This document shows, piece by piece, positions 45,235-52,852 of a stretch of DNA of 64,000 bases. Within the stretch, counting starts at the first letter, position 1. Each line of letters opens with the position of its first letter. The stretch comes from Pedobacter glucosidilyticus (GTDB lineage Bacteria; Bacteroidota; Bacteroidia; Sphingobacteriales; Sphingobacteriaceae), in contig NZ_DLHN01000023.1 in the NCBI RefSeq assembly GCF_002483235.1, positions 30,349 through 94,348 on the forward strand, written 5' to 3'. A program made the translations under genes and the position numbers. Below the pieces are notes generated by a model. That model worked only from the letters and a program-made list of their open reading frames with translations. It had not been told where the DNA came from and did no database searches.

Positions 45235-45832
45235 CGTAAAAAATATGAAGCATGTTTAAACATTTTGTTCTGATGTTGTTAAATTGATCTTCAGATGGGA
45301 TTAAGGTTTTGTGAAGAACATGAATTTCGAAAACCCAAATTCCTGTAAGTACATCAGTAAAAATTTGCGAGGTAGCAACGATATCCAAAGCTTTTAACTC
45401 GCCCTGCTGCTGCATTTTTTTCATGAAAGCCATGAGCAACAACTGTTCTTGCTGTCTTACATCTTCCATCAGGTGATGTAATTGTTGGTCGTGGAAATAA
45501 GAATCACCTTGCCCATCGCCTATATGCATCATGAAATACTTTTTGCCAAATTCAATTCGGATATCAATAAGGTTCTGCATGCCAGTTTTAAAATTTAAAG
45601 CCTTATTTAATGTGGCCTCCTGCTGCTTAACAAAATCAAAAAGAATATAATGGCCTACAGCTAAAATCAAAGAAGTTTTATCAGGAAAATAATAATACAA
45701 AGATGCTTTGGAGAGCGATAAATCATCAGCTATCTCATTCATGGTAGTTTTTGCAATACCAAAATGAGCAAAGCGTTTCAAGGCAGTAGCTATGATTTGC
45801 TCTTTCTTGTAATCTGTTATCTGCTCTGTCAT
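45215..45832 (-). CDS. TetR-family transcriptional regulator (first of the efflux operon)
   Basis: A 205-residue regulator. Its helix-turn-helix (ALKRFAHFGIAKTTMNEIAD, then KASLYYYFPDK) is nearly the same as that of the TetR gene at 45964-46569, so the two are paralogues from a tandem duplication. It is the promoter-proximal gene of the efflux operon. The predicted promoter and an overlapping TGACT/AGTCA dyad lie at 45861-45911, suiting autorepression together with control of the pump. Confidence 0.93.
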   Translation of the reverse strand: MTEQITDYKKEQIIATALKRFAHFGIAKTTMNEIADDLSLSKASLYYYFPDKTSLILAVGHYILFDFVKQQEATLNKALNFKTGMQNLIDIRIEFGKKYFMMHIGDGQGDSYFHDQQLHHLMEDVRQQEQLLLMAFMKKMQQQGELKALDIVATSQIFTDVLTGIWVFEIHVLHKTLIPSEDQFNNIRTKCLNMLHIFYDGIKRA

Positions 45833-45860
45833 GTATTTACTTTTTGAATATTAAACTTAC

Positions 45861-45883
45861 TGACTTTTTAAATTAATTAGTCA
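45861..45883. promoter_or_regulatory. Candidate TetR operator overlapping the efflux promoter
   Basis: TGACT (45861-45865) and AGTCA (45879-45883) form a dyad of 23 bp in total; its right arm overlaps the -7 element. The opposite strand contains ATTAATTTA, a 9-mer also found in the palindrome at 46584-46603 beside the paralogous TetR gene. Regulator binding here would block transcription of the pump operon. This is inferred from position and symmetry. Confidence 0.5.
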
Positions 45884-45911
45884 AAAGTAAAGCCAAAAAA
45901 ATTCACATCAA
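45882..45911 (-). promoter_or_regulatory. Predicted promoter of the TetR/RND efflux operon
   Basis: On the minus strand TTG (45911-45909) is followed after 19 bp by TACTTTTG (45889-45882), an exact match to the Bacteroidota TAnnTTTG -7 element at the expected spacing. The predicted start of transcription, near 45875, gives a leader of about 43 bases. Confidence 0.65.
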
Positions 45912-45963
45912 AACATTTTGTTTCAATGCTATCGTTTATGATAATAAAATGACGTTTGTGTTT

Positions 45964-46569
45964 TTAGCAGCTAAGGCCTTTTAAAAAGATGTAAACAATT
46001 TCTTTTTGCCTTTCTGATATCATTCTAATGAACTTTTTATCTATCCCGAAAGGGACTTGAACCTGGTTAAAGTATAAAACTCTTATACCTTGTATAGCAT
46101 CAAAAAGTAATTGTGCGGTATAGGTAGCATCAGCAACTTTATATTGGTGGGTTTGTATACCAATGTCTATAATTTGTTTTAAGTGTGTAATTTCTGATTG
46201 GTTGGCTTTTTCAATAATCTTTTTTAGATCCTGATATTTTTCAATGTTAGTAAGCTTGCTAAAATCAAGAATAGGGAAATATTTTTCGAGAAAGCTGCTT
46301 TTTGCTTCCATATAAGCTTTTAGAGCATCTTCTGGCAAACGGGCTTTCGCAATATTTTTGTCTATTTGTTGTGCTACTTCAGAAAAAATCTTTTCTAAAA
46401 CACCTGCATAAAGATTTATTTTATCTGGGAAATAATAATAAAGAAGAGCTTTAGAAAAGTTTAAATCTGCTGCAATTTCATTCATGGTTGTTTTGCTAAG
46501 ACCAAAATGGGCAAAACGTTTTAAAGCAGCTTCTATAATTTGTTCTCTTTTTTTATCTTGTTGCTCCAT
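45964..46569 (-). CDS. TetR-family transcriptional regulator (third, stand-alone)
   Basis: A 201-residue regulator. The helix-turn-helix text (ALKRFAHFGLSKTTMNEIAA, then KALLYYYFPDK) is almost that of the 45215-45832 gene, but the ligand-binding half differs, so the effector probably differs while DNA sites may be shared. It is divergent from crtZ, with 74 bp between the starts. A 20-bp perfect palindrome (46584-46603) lies in that gap, the natural place for an autoregulatory operator. Confidence 0.92.
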   Translation of the reverse strand: MEQQDKKREQIIEAALKRFAHFGLSKTTMNEIAADLNFSKALLYYYFPDKINLYAGVLEKIFSEVAQQIDKNIAKARLPEDALKAYMEAKSSFLEKYFPILDFSKLTNIEKYQDLKKIIEKANQSEITHLKQIIDIGIQTHQYKVADATYTAQLLFDAIQGIRVLYFNQVQVPFGIDKKFIRMISERQKEIVYIFLKGLSC

Positions 46570-46583
46570 CTTAAATGCAGAAA

Positions 46584-46603
46584 ATTAATTTAGCTAAATT
46601 AAT
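46584..46603. promoter_or_regulatory. Perfect 20-bp palindrome between TetR and crtZ
   Basis: ATTAATTTAG is followed directly by its reverse complement CTAAATTAAT. It lies 15 bp from the TetR start (46569) and 41 bp from the crtZ start (46644). Size and symmetry suit a TetR dimer. If so, carotenoid hydroxylation would be under TetR control. AT-rich palindromes can occur by chance, so the regulatory role is inferred. Confidence 0.55.
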
Positions 46604-46643
46604 GATACAGAATTTAAATGCATCTTTGTTTTTTATTTAATTT

Positions 46644-47084
46644 ATGATTTGGTATTACGCACTTGGCATAATTGCACTTACTATTGTGATGATGGAATTA
46701 GTTTCTTGGGCTTTGCACAAATACTTATTCCATGGTCCGCTTTGGTTTATTCATAAAACACACCACCAACAAAGACACGGTTTTTTTGAATTTAATGATG
46801 TTTTTAGTTTGGGTTTTGGGATATTAGCCTGCTGGCTGATGTGGGATAACCAGGTAATGCTAAACTATAAATTTTGGATAGGTGTAGGGATTTCTCTTTA
46901 TGGTATTATCTATTTTATTTTTCACGATTGGTTTATTCATAATCGTTTTAAAGCATTTAAAACCGAAAATAAATATTTAAAAGGTATCAGAAGAGCGCAT
47001 AAAATCCATCATAAATCAACAGAAAAAATGCCTTCAGAAGAATTTGGATTACTTTGGGCATCCAAAAAATATTTTAAAAGCTAG
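46644..47084 (+). CDS. crtZ: Beta-carotene hydroxylase CrtZ
   Basis: A 146-residue membrane di-iron hydroxylase with four helices and all histidine clusters of the fatty acid hydroxylase superfamily: HKYLFH, HKTHH, HDWFIHNR and HKIHH. The small size and these motifs fit bacterial CrtZ, which adds hydroxyls to both rings of beta-carotene to make zeaxanthin, using O2 and electrons from a small redox protein. It is 33 bp upstream of murB on the same strand. Confidence 0.93.
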   Translation: MIWYYALGIIALTIVMMELVSWALHKYLFHGPLWFIHKTHHQQRHGFFEFNDVFSLGFGILACWLMWDNQVMLNYKFWIGVGISLYGIIYFIFHDWFIHNRFKAFKTENKYLKGIRRAHKIHHKSTEKMPSEEFGLLWASKKYFKS

Positions 47085-47116
47085 TTACCATTTCAGAACA
47101 TCAATTTAATTTCACC

Positions 47117-48133
47117 ATGTTACAAATTCATCAAAATGTTTCTTTAAAGAATTTCAATACCTTTCAAATTGAGGTTTTTGCTAAATATTTTGTTGAAATA
47201 AGTAGAGAGGATGAGCTGGTAGAATTATTTCTAGACCCGCAATGGCACCAAAGCCCACGTTTGGTTTTAGGTGGTGGTAGTAATATTTTACTCACACAAG
47301 ATTTTGATGGTTTAGTTATCAGGATGAACATCAGAGGGATAGCGCACCGTATCAATCATGAAGAAGTTGTGGTAGAAGCAGGTGCTGGCGAGGTATGGAA
47401 TGATTTTGTAAATTATTGTGTACACTGGGGCTTTGCCGGAGTAGAAAATTTAAGCCTTATACCTGGCTCTGTTGGTGCTTCGCCTATCCAAAATATTGGG
47501 GCTTATGGGGTAGAGCTTAAAGATGTTTTTGAAAGTTGTAAAGCTTTTGAAATTGCCACGGGTACTTTTAAGCATTTTACTCATGCCGATTGTAAGTTTG
47601 CTTATCGCGAGAGCGTTTTTAAACAAGCTTTAAAAGGGCAATATATCATTTGCAGTGTAAAGTTTAAACTGTCTTTGATACCTCAAATTAACATCAGTTA
47701 CGGTGCTATACAAGCAGAGTTATCAAAAAGAAACATTGAACATCCTACTGTAAGTGATGTTTCTAAAGTAGTATCAGAAATTAGAGTTTCTAAATTACCT
47801 GATCCATCTACTATTGGTAATGCAGGCTCATTTTTCAAAAATCCTATCATAACAAAAGAACAATTTGACCTATTACATAAACAGTTTCCGGAAATGGTGT
47901 ACTTTTTAGTACCCAACAATCAAGTGAAGTTGGCTGCTGGCTGGTTAATAGAGCAGTGTGGCTGGAAAGGAAAAGTGGTAGGGCATACAGGTACTTGGCA
48001 CCAGCAAGCTTTGGTTATAGTAAACCACGGTGGCGCAAGTGGCAAAGAAGTTTATGATTTTTCTACATCCATTATACATTCTGTTCAACAAAAGTTTGGC
48101 GTTGTCTTAGAACGTGAAGTAAACATTTTTTAA
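47117..48133 (+). CDS. murB: UDP-N-acetylenolpyruvoylglucosamine reductase
   Basis: A 338-residue FAD enzyme of type I MurB length. FAD-binding text includes LVLGGGSNILL (about 53), PGSVGASPIQNIGAYG (about 118-133) and YRESVFK. The catalytic serine lies in GNAGSFFKNP. It reduces UDP-GlcNAc-enolpyruvate to UDP-MurNAc for peptidoglycan. An essential cell-wall gene in the middle of the carotenoid genes is unexpected, and it may share the crtZ transcript. Confidence 0.96.
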   Translation: MLQIHQNVSLKNFNTFQIEVFAKYFVEISREDELVELFLDPQWHQSPRLVLGGGSNILLTQDFDGLVIRMNIRGIAHRINHEEVVVEAGAGEVWNDFVNYCVHWGFAGVENLSLIPGSVGASPIQNIGAYGVELKDVFESCKAFEIATGTFKHFTHADCKFAYRESVFKQALKGQYIICSVKFKLSLIPQINISYGAIQAELSKRNIEHPTVSDVSKVVSEIRVSKLPDPSTIGNAGSFFKNPIITKEQFDLLHKQFPEMVYFLVPNNQVKLAAGWLIEQCGWKGKVVGHTGTWHQQALVIVNHGGASGKEVYDFSTSIIHSVQQKFGVVLEREVNIF

Positions 48134-48274
48134 TTAAGGTATGTAATTTTTTTACTACCTGATATTAGATTAAAATCCTGAAAACCTTATTTATACACCT
48201 TTGGTCTAACTTTTGAGAGCAAAAAAGTGTTGCAACATATTGTTTAATTTTTTTGACAAAAAACTTAAACAAAA

Positions 48275-48307
48275 TTTGCGAATTACAAATTATAATCATT
48301 AAGTTTG
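48275..48307 (+). promoter_or_regulatory. Predicted promoter of the carotenoid-cluster sigma factor
   Basis: TTTG (48275-48278) and TAAGTTTG (48300-48307, exact TAnnTTTG) are 21 bp apart. The ATG at 48338 follows 30 bp after the -7 element. The wider stretch 48134-48337 holds no gene. Confidence 0.6.
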
Positions 48308-48337
48308 TTTAGGTATTAATCAAAAAAGTTAAACAAA

Positions 48338-48868
48338 ATGACTAAGATAGAATTTAACACCCTAGTAATGCGCCAAGCATCATCACTTAAAATGTATGCC
48401 TTACATTTTACACATGATGCTGATGATGCCAATGATTTGGTACAGGATACAATGTTAAAGGCAATTACCTATTACAACAAATTTAAGGAAGGTACAAACT
48501 TGAAAGGATGGTTATATACCATCATGAAGAACACCTTCATTAATAACTATCGTAGATTTGTGAAGATTAATACTTTTGTAACTAAAACAGATGAGATTTC
48601 GTCTTCACAATTGTCTTATTCTGCAACCGTAAACGGTGGTGAGCCTAAGTTTGTGATGGATGATATTAAAAAGGCTTTATCCAAATTACAAGAAGAGTAT
48701 TATGTACCTTTCACCATGTACTTTGAAGGTTACAAATACCACGAAATTGCAGACCACTTAGCTATTCCTATAGGTACAGTTAAAACCAGAATACACGTAG
48801 CCAGAAAATTGCTTAAAAAGAGTTTGAAAGCTTATGACCGTAAAACTTCTGAGGCTGTTGCAGCCTAA
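48338..48868 (+). CDS. ECF-type sigma factor beside the carotenoid genes
   Basis: A 176-residue sigma-70 family protein. Region 2 spans about residues 12-78 (LKMYALHFTHDADDANDLVQ, then GWLYTIMKNTFINNYRR). Region 4 spans about 110-165 (KLQEEYYVPFTMYFEGYKYHEIA, then IPIGTVKTRIHVARKLL). It belongs to a form well conserved in Bacteroidota. No anti-sigma gene adjoins it, unlike the FecI-like factor at 18 kb, so control is probably transcriptional or through a remote partner. It is convergent with crtI. Confidence 0.92.
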   Translation: MTKIEFNTLVMRQASSLKMYALHFTHDADDANDLVQDTMLKAITYYNKFKEGTNLKGWLYTIMKNTFINNYRRFVKINTFVTKTDEISSSQLSYSATVNGGEPKFVMDDIKKALSKLQEEYYVPFTMYFEGYKYHEIADHLAIPIGTVKTRIHVARKLLKKSLKAYDRKTSEAVAA

Positions 48869-48883
48869 GAAGTTTTACTTCTT
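48867..48883. terminator. Short hairpin between the sigma gene and crtI
   Basis: AAGAAG-TTTTA-CTTCTT overlaps the sigma stop codon and is followed by TTCTTTCT. It is a weak stem but the only one in the 25-bp convergent gap. Confidence 0.35.
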
Positions 48884-48893
48884 TTCTTTCTAC

Positions 48894-50378
48894 CTAAATT
48901 CCTTTTAAATACTTATCGGCTTCTGTTGCGGCAACTTGACCAGAAATTAGCGAAGGTGGTACACCCGGTCCTGGTACTGTTAATTGACCTGTAAATAGTA
49001 AGTTGATTACTTTCTTAGCTCGCATAGCAGGTTTAAAAAATGCGGTTTGTGCTAAGGTATTTGCCAAACCATAAGCGTTACCTTTATAAGAATGGTAATC
49101 TTTTTTGAAATCTTCCATGGCATAACTTCTTTTGATGATTTCATGTCCCCTAACTTTTTGCTTGGTGATGTTCTCAAACCTATCCATGATGATGTTGTAA
49201 TATTTCTCTCTCAGTTCATCTGAATCTTCTAAACCCGGGGCTAGCGGTATCAAGAAAAATAAGTTTTCTTTTCCTGCTGGAGCTACCGTATCATCTGTTT
49301 GTGATGGGCAACAAACATAAAATAAAGGCTTGCTGGGCCATTGTGGTGTGGTATAAATTTCTTTAGCGTGTTGGTCTAAATCTTCATCAAAAAATAAATT
49401 ATGATGTTTTATGCCTTCTAGTTTTTTATCTAAACCAATGTAAAACAATAAAGATGAAGGAGACATGGTTCTTTTGTTCCAATACTCGGCAGTATAATTT
49501 CTGTTTTTTGGTTCTAAAAGCTGTTGATCTGTATGTTCATAGTCTGCGCCTGATATCACAAAATCTGCTTCAATATTACCATTATTGGTTACTAAAGTAG
49601 TAGCCTTATTTTTATCCACTACTATTTTTTTTACTTCTGTGTTCAGCAATATTTTTACCCCTTGCTCCTCTGCAAGCTTAGTCATGGCTTTCACAATTTG
49701 GTGCATACCGCCCATCGGGTACCAAGTTCCCATAGCTAAATCAGCATAATTCATTAAACTGTACATAGCCGGTATTTTTTGTGCTGTAGCACCTAAAAAC
49801 AAAACCGGAAATTCTAGTAATTGTATCAGTTTTGGGTTTTTAAAGTACTTTCTTACATGAGAACTCATAGGTTTAAGCATGTGTATGCGTAAGCTTTCCA
49901 GCATCATTCTTAAATCTATAAACTCGGTGATAGAGTGCGAAGGTCTAAAAACATAATCACTCATGGCGGTTTTATACTTATAAGCCGCTTGCTCCATAAA
50001 TTTTCTTAAACCCACGCTGCTTCCTGGCTCGTACTGTTCAAATAAAGCTTCTAGCTCTTGCATATTGGCTGGGATGTTCATGATTTCATCCTCACCGAAG
50101 TAAATTCTATATCCGGGGTCTAACTGTATAAGCTGATAATAATCTTTAACGCTTTTGCCAAACAGGTTGAAATAGTTTTCGAAAATATCGGGCATCCAGT
50201 ACCAACTTGGTCCCATATCAAAAGTAAAACCTTTGCTTTGCCATATTCTTGCCCGGCCACCGGTTTGGTCATTCTTTTCAATTAAAGTTACCTGATAACC
50301 TTTTTTTGCCAATATTGTAGCTGCTGCCAGACCAGAAAAGCCTGCTCCTATAACGGAAATTTTAGATTGAGTACCCAT
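48894..50378 (-). CDS. crtI: Phytoene desaturase CrtI
   Basis: A 494-residue flavoenzyme. The ATG at 50378 is preferred over an upstream TTG at 50396. The FAD dinucleotide motif is VIGAGFSGLAAATILAKKGY near the start. The CrtI-type substrate text TFDMGPSWYWMPDIFE follows near residue 55, and the C-terminal signature reads GQLTVPGPGVPPSLISGQ. It introduces double bonds into phytoene, most likely four to give lycopene, at the membrane. It is divergent from crtB, with 151 bp between the ATGs. Confidence 0.96.
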   Translation of the reverse strand: MGTQSKISVIGAGFSGLAAATILAKKGYQVTLIEKNDQTGGRARIWQSKGFTFDMGPSWYWMPDIFENYFNLFGKSVKDYYQLIQLDPGYRIYFGEDEIMNIPANMQELEALFEQYEPGSSVGLRKFMEQAAYKYKTAMSDYVFRPSHSITEFIDLRMMLESLRIHMLKPMSSHVRKYFKNPKLIQLLEFPVLFLGATAQKIPAMYSLMNYADLAMGTWYPMGGMHQIVKAMTKLAEEQGVKILLNTEVKKIVVDKNKATTLVTNNGNIEADFVISGADYEHTDQQLLEPKNRNYTAEYWNKRTMSPSSLLFYIGLDKKLEGIKHHNLFFDEDLDQHAKEIYTTPQWPSKPLFYVCCPSQTDDTVAPAGKENLFFLIPLAPGLEDSDELREKYYNIIMDRFENITKQKVRGHEIIKRSYAMEDFKKDYHSYKGNAYGLANTLAQTAFFKPAMRAKKVINLLFTGQLTVPGPGVPPSLISGQVAATEADKYLKGI

Positions 50379-50529
50379 GCTGATTGATAAATCCAAAATA
50401 AACCAATTTGTTTTACAATTTCTTGATTTATGGTTTTTATTAGTTAAGCCATAAAATCAATACAACCAAAGACAAACAAAAGCAGATGGATTTTTGTAAT
50501 CTGAATATATTTTACAATTTTAGCTCTTG

Positions 50530-51363
50530 ATGGATTTATACACCCAAACCTGCTTAGATTGCAGTAAAATTATTACCAACAATTACAGTACTTCGTTTAG
50601 TTTGGGTATTAAGGCTTTTGATAAAAAGTTTAGACCACCTATTTACGCCATCTATGGCTTTGTGCGTTTTGCTGATGAAATTGTTGATACTTTTCATGAT
50701 CAGGATAAAGAAAGCTTAATTACTCAGTTTAGAAAAGATACCGTAGAAGCGATAGAGCGTAAAATAAGTTTAAATCCTGTACTGCATGCTTTCCAATTGG
50801 TGGTAACACAATATCATATTGAGTTTCATTTGATAGATGCTTTTCTAAAATCTATGGAAATGGATTTAGATAAAACCCGTTATACCGATGATAGCTATAA
50901 AGCATACATCTATGGCTCTGCAGAAGTGGTAGGTTTAATGTGTTTAAGAGTATTTTGTGAGGGTAATCATCAACTTTATGCTACTTTATTACCAAAAGCA
51001 AGAAGTTTGGGCTCTGCCTTTCAGAAAATTAACTTTTTGAGAGATATTAAATCTGATTTTGAAGAAAGGGGCAGAACTTATTTCCCCGGTATTGATTTTA
51101 CAAAATTTACAGAGGCTGATAAACAAGAAATAGAAAAAGACATCAAAGCAGATTTTGATGATGCTTTAGAAGGGATAAAACAACTTCCAGCAGGTTCTAA
51201 ACTGGGGGTTTACATTGCCTATGTTTATTATCTTAAATTATTTGAGAAAATAAGAGCCACATCAGCCCAAACCATAGCAAGTAAAAGAATACGTATTCCA
51301 GATGCGCAGAAGATATTCTTGATGGCACAAGCATTGATTAAAAACAAACTAAACTTTGTTTAA
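50530..51363 (+). CDS. crtB: Phytoene synthase CrtB
   Basis: A 277-residue squalene/phytoene synthase. The two aspartate-rich motifs that hold magnesium and the diphosphates are FADEIVDTF (about 52) and LRDIKSDFEERGRTYFP (about 163-179). It joins two geranylgeranyl diphosphates into phytoene, the first committed carotenoid step. The ATG at 50530 is preferred to the preceding TTG. A GGPP synthase is not in the window. Confidence 0.95.
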   Translation: MDLYTQTCLDCSKIITNNYSTSFSLGIKAFDKKFRPPIYAIYGFVRFADEIVDTFHDQDKESLITQFRKDTVEAIERKISLNPVLHAFQLVVTQYHIEFHLIDAFLKSMEMDLDKTRYTDDSYKAYIYGSAEVVGLMCLRVFCEGNHQLYATLLPKARSLGSAFQKINFLRDIKSDFEERGRTYFPGIDFTKFTEADKQEIEKDIKADFDDALEGIKQLPAGSKLGVYIAYVYYLKLFEKIRATSAQTIASKRIRIPDAQKIFLMAQALIKNKLNFV

Positions 51364-51398
51364 CTTTTTTACGTTTGTTTATACAAGAATATGAAATT

Positions 51399-51926
51399 AT
51401 GAAAAATATTGTCTTTTGCTTTTTGTTTGTAGCCTGTTTTGCGGTTAATGGTTTTGCTTATGATATTCAAAAAATCAGAAGAGATTATGTAGAAGCAATT
51501 AAAAATGCTGATGTTGCCGATAAGCTTTATAAAGATTTAAAAGCGATAAAAAATCCAAGTCCACTCATTATGGCATATTTAGGCTCTGCAGATGCTGTAA
51601 GAGCCAAACACTCTTGGAACCCTGTTAATAAAATGGCTTTTTTAAAGCAAGGTTGCAAAACTATTGATAAAGCTGTTGAGTTAAGTCCTAACCAGTTAGA
51701 AATAAGATTTTTGAGGTTTAGTTTAGAGCATTTTTTACCACCATTTTTAGGTTATAGTAAACATTTGGAAATAGATAAAAAGAAGATTTTAGAATTGGTA
51801 CAGAAATCAAATGTGCAAGCTTTACATGTAGATGAAACCATCCTTAAAAATATGGTTAACTTTATGATAGATAGTAAAAGATGTAGTGAGGCAGAAGTAA
51901 ATGTTTTAAGAAAAGTATTAGCATAA
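51399..51926 (+). CDS. Small exported protein within the carotenoid operon
   Basis: A 175-residue protein of unknown function. The ATG at 51399 gives a signal peptide (MKNIVFCFLFVACFAVNGFA); a longer TTG-started frame exists. The mature part is helical and TPR-like (SPLIMAYLGSADAVRAKHSW, FLKQGCKTIDKAVELSPNQLEIRFLR) and has several cysteines, including RCSEAE near the end. It lies between crtB and crtYcd and touches the crtYcd start, so it is made together with them. A periplasmic protein in a pathway of membrane enzymes might aid pigment placement or assembly; that is a guess from position. Confidence 0.78.
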   Translation: MKNIVFCFLFVACFAVNGFAYDIQKIRRDYVEAIKNADVADKLYKDLKAIKNPSPLIMAYLGSADAVRAKHSWNPVNKMAFLKQGCKTIDKAVELSPNQLEIRFLRFSLEHFLPPFLGYSKHLEIDKKKILELVQKSNVQALHVDETILKNMVNFMIDSKRCSEAEVNVLRKVLA

Positions 51927-52613
51927 ATGGATAATAAACTGAGTTATCTGCTCATCAATATTTTAACAGTTTTCTTTCCTATTATCTTATCTTTTGATAA
52001 AAAGGTACACTACTATAAAAAGTGGAAATTTATACTCCCTGGCTTATTCATTACCGGGCTTCTTTACCTTCTTTGGGATTATATTTTTACCATTAACCAA
52101 GTTTGGTCTTTTAATAATGATTATATTCTGGGTATTAGGTTTTTTGATTTACCACTAGAAGAAATCATGTTTTTTATAACCATCCCTTTTGCTTGTATTT
52201 TTATTTACGAGTGCTTAATAGCCTATTTTAAGATAGAAATCTCAGCTAAAATTATAAGCGCCATCAGCTGGCTCCTGATAATTTTATGCGTTATCATGCT
52301 GGTATTATTTTACGATAGGATTTACAGTTTGGTAAATTTTAGTACCCTTTTGGTGGTTTTACTCTATACCATTTTTGCTAAGCACCATTTAAATATGGGT
52401 AAGTTTTACATTGCGTATTTGGTTTCTTTATTGCCTTTTTACATTGTAAATGGGATATTAACTGCTATCCCCATTGTGATGTATAATGATGCAGAAAATA
52501 TGGGTTTCAGAGTTGGAACTATCCCTTTTGAGGATCATTTTTATTCGATGTCTTTATTTTTGATGAATTTGCTTTTCTTTGAATTCTTTAGAAATAAGAA
52601 ACAAGCTGCATGA
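51927..52613 (+). CDS. crtYcd: Lycopene cyclase, fused CrtYc-CrtYd type
   Basis: A 228-residue protein of about seven hydrophobic helices with two related halves. Each half has the carotenoid-cyclase acidic motif: FFDLPLEEIMFFI (about 72-84) and VGTIPFEDHFYSM (about 198-210). This is the CrtYcd architecture that arose by fusion of the heterodimeric cyclase subunits, unrelated to the flavin-type CrtY. It closes both ends of lycopene to beta-carotene. It follows the small exported protein without a gap and overlaps the cytochrome b5-like gene by four bases. Confidence 0.92.
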   Translation: MDNKLSYLLINILTVFFPIILSFDKKVHYYKKWKFILPGLFITGLLYLLWDYIFTINQVWSFNNDYILGIRFFDLPLEEIMFFITIPFACIFIYECLIAYFKIEISAKIISAISWLLIILCVIMLVLFYDRIYSLVNFSTLLVVLLYTIFAKHHLNMGKFYIAYLVSLLPFYIVNGILTAIPIVMYNDAENMGFRVGTIPFEDHFYSMSLFLMNLLFFEFFRNKKQAA

Positions 52614-52852
52614 TAGAAGAAGAATTGCCTGTTTACACCAAATCTCAGTTAGCTTTAAGAAACGGACAAGATAAGCCACAAATATGGGTTGCTTATTTAG
52701 GTTTAATTTATGATGTAAGCCAAAGCAGACTATGGCTAAAAGGAAAACATTATGAGCATTGGGCTGGCCAAGATTTAACTGCCGAGTTAAAAGATGCACC
52801 ACATACAGCACAGGTTTTTGAACGATTTAAGGTTATCGGTAAACTGGCTTAA
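52610..52852 (+). CDS. Cytochrome b5-like haem-binding domain protein
   Basis: An 80-residue single-domain protein. VYTKSQLALRNGQDKPQIWV, AYLGLIYDVSQSRLW, and HYEHWAGQDLTAELKDAPHT fit the short bacterial cytochrome b5-like/steroid-binding family. The haem-ligand HPGG motif of classical b5 is replaced by the HYEHWAGQD text seen in this branch. No signal peptide is present. It overlaps crtYcd (ATGA), so it belongs to the carotenoid operon. It could supply electrons to CrtZ, or bind a hydrophobic ligand; neither is shown. Its 3' end overlaps aroK by four bases. Confidence 0.85.
   Translation: MIEEELPVYTKSQLALRNGQDKPQIWVAYLGLIYDVSQSRLWLKGKHYEHWAGQDLTAELKDAPHTAQVFERFKVIGKLA

Noticed and set aside
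44611..45832. Two overlapping TetR frames as a single frameshifted gene
   Set aside because: Each has its own complete helix-turn-helix and full-length ligand domain; the 20-base overlap is ordinary operon packing.
51927..52613. Classical flavin-dependent lycopene cyclase CrtY
   Set aside because: There is no dinucleotide-binding motif; the multi-helix protein with PLEE and PFED motifs is the CrtYcd type.
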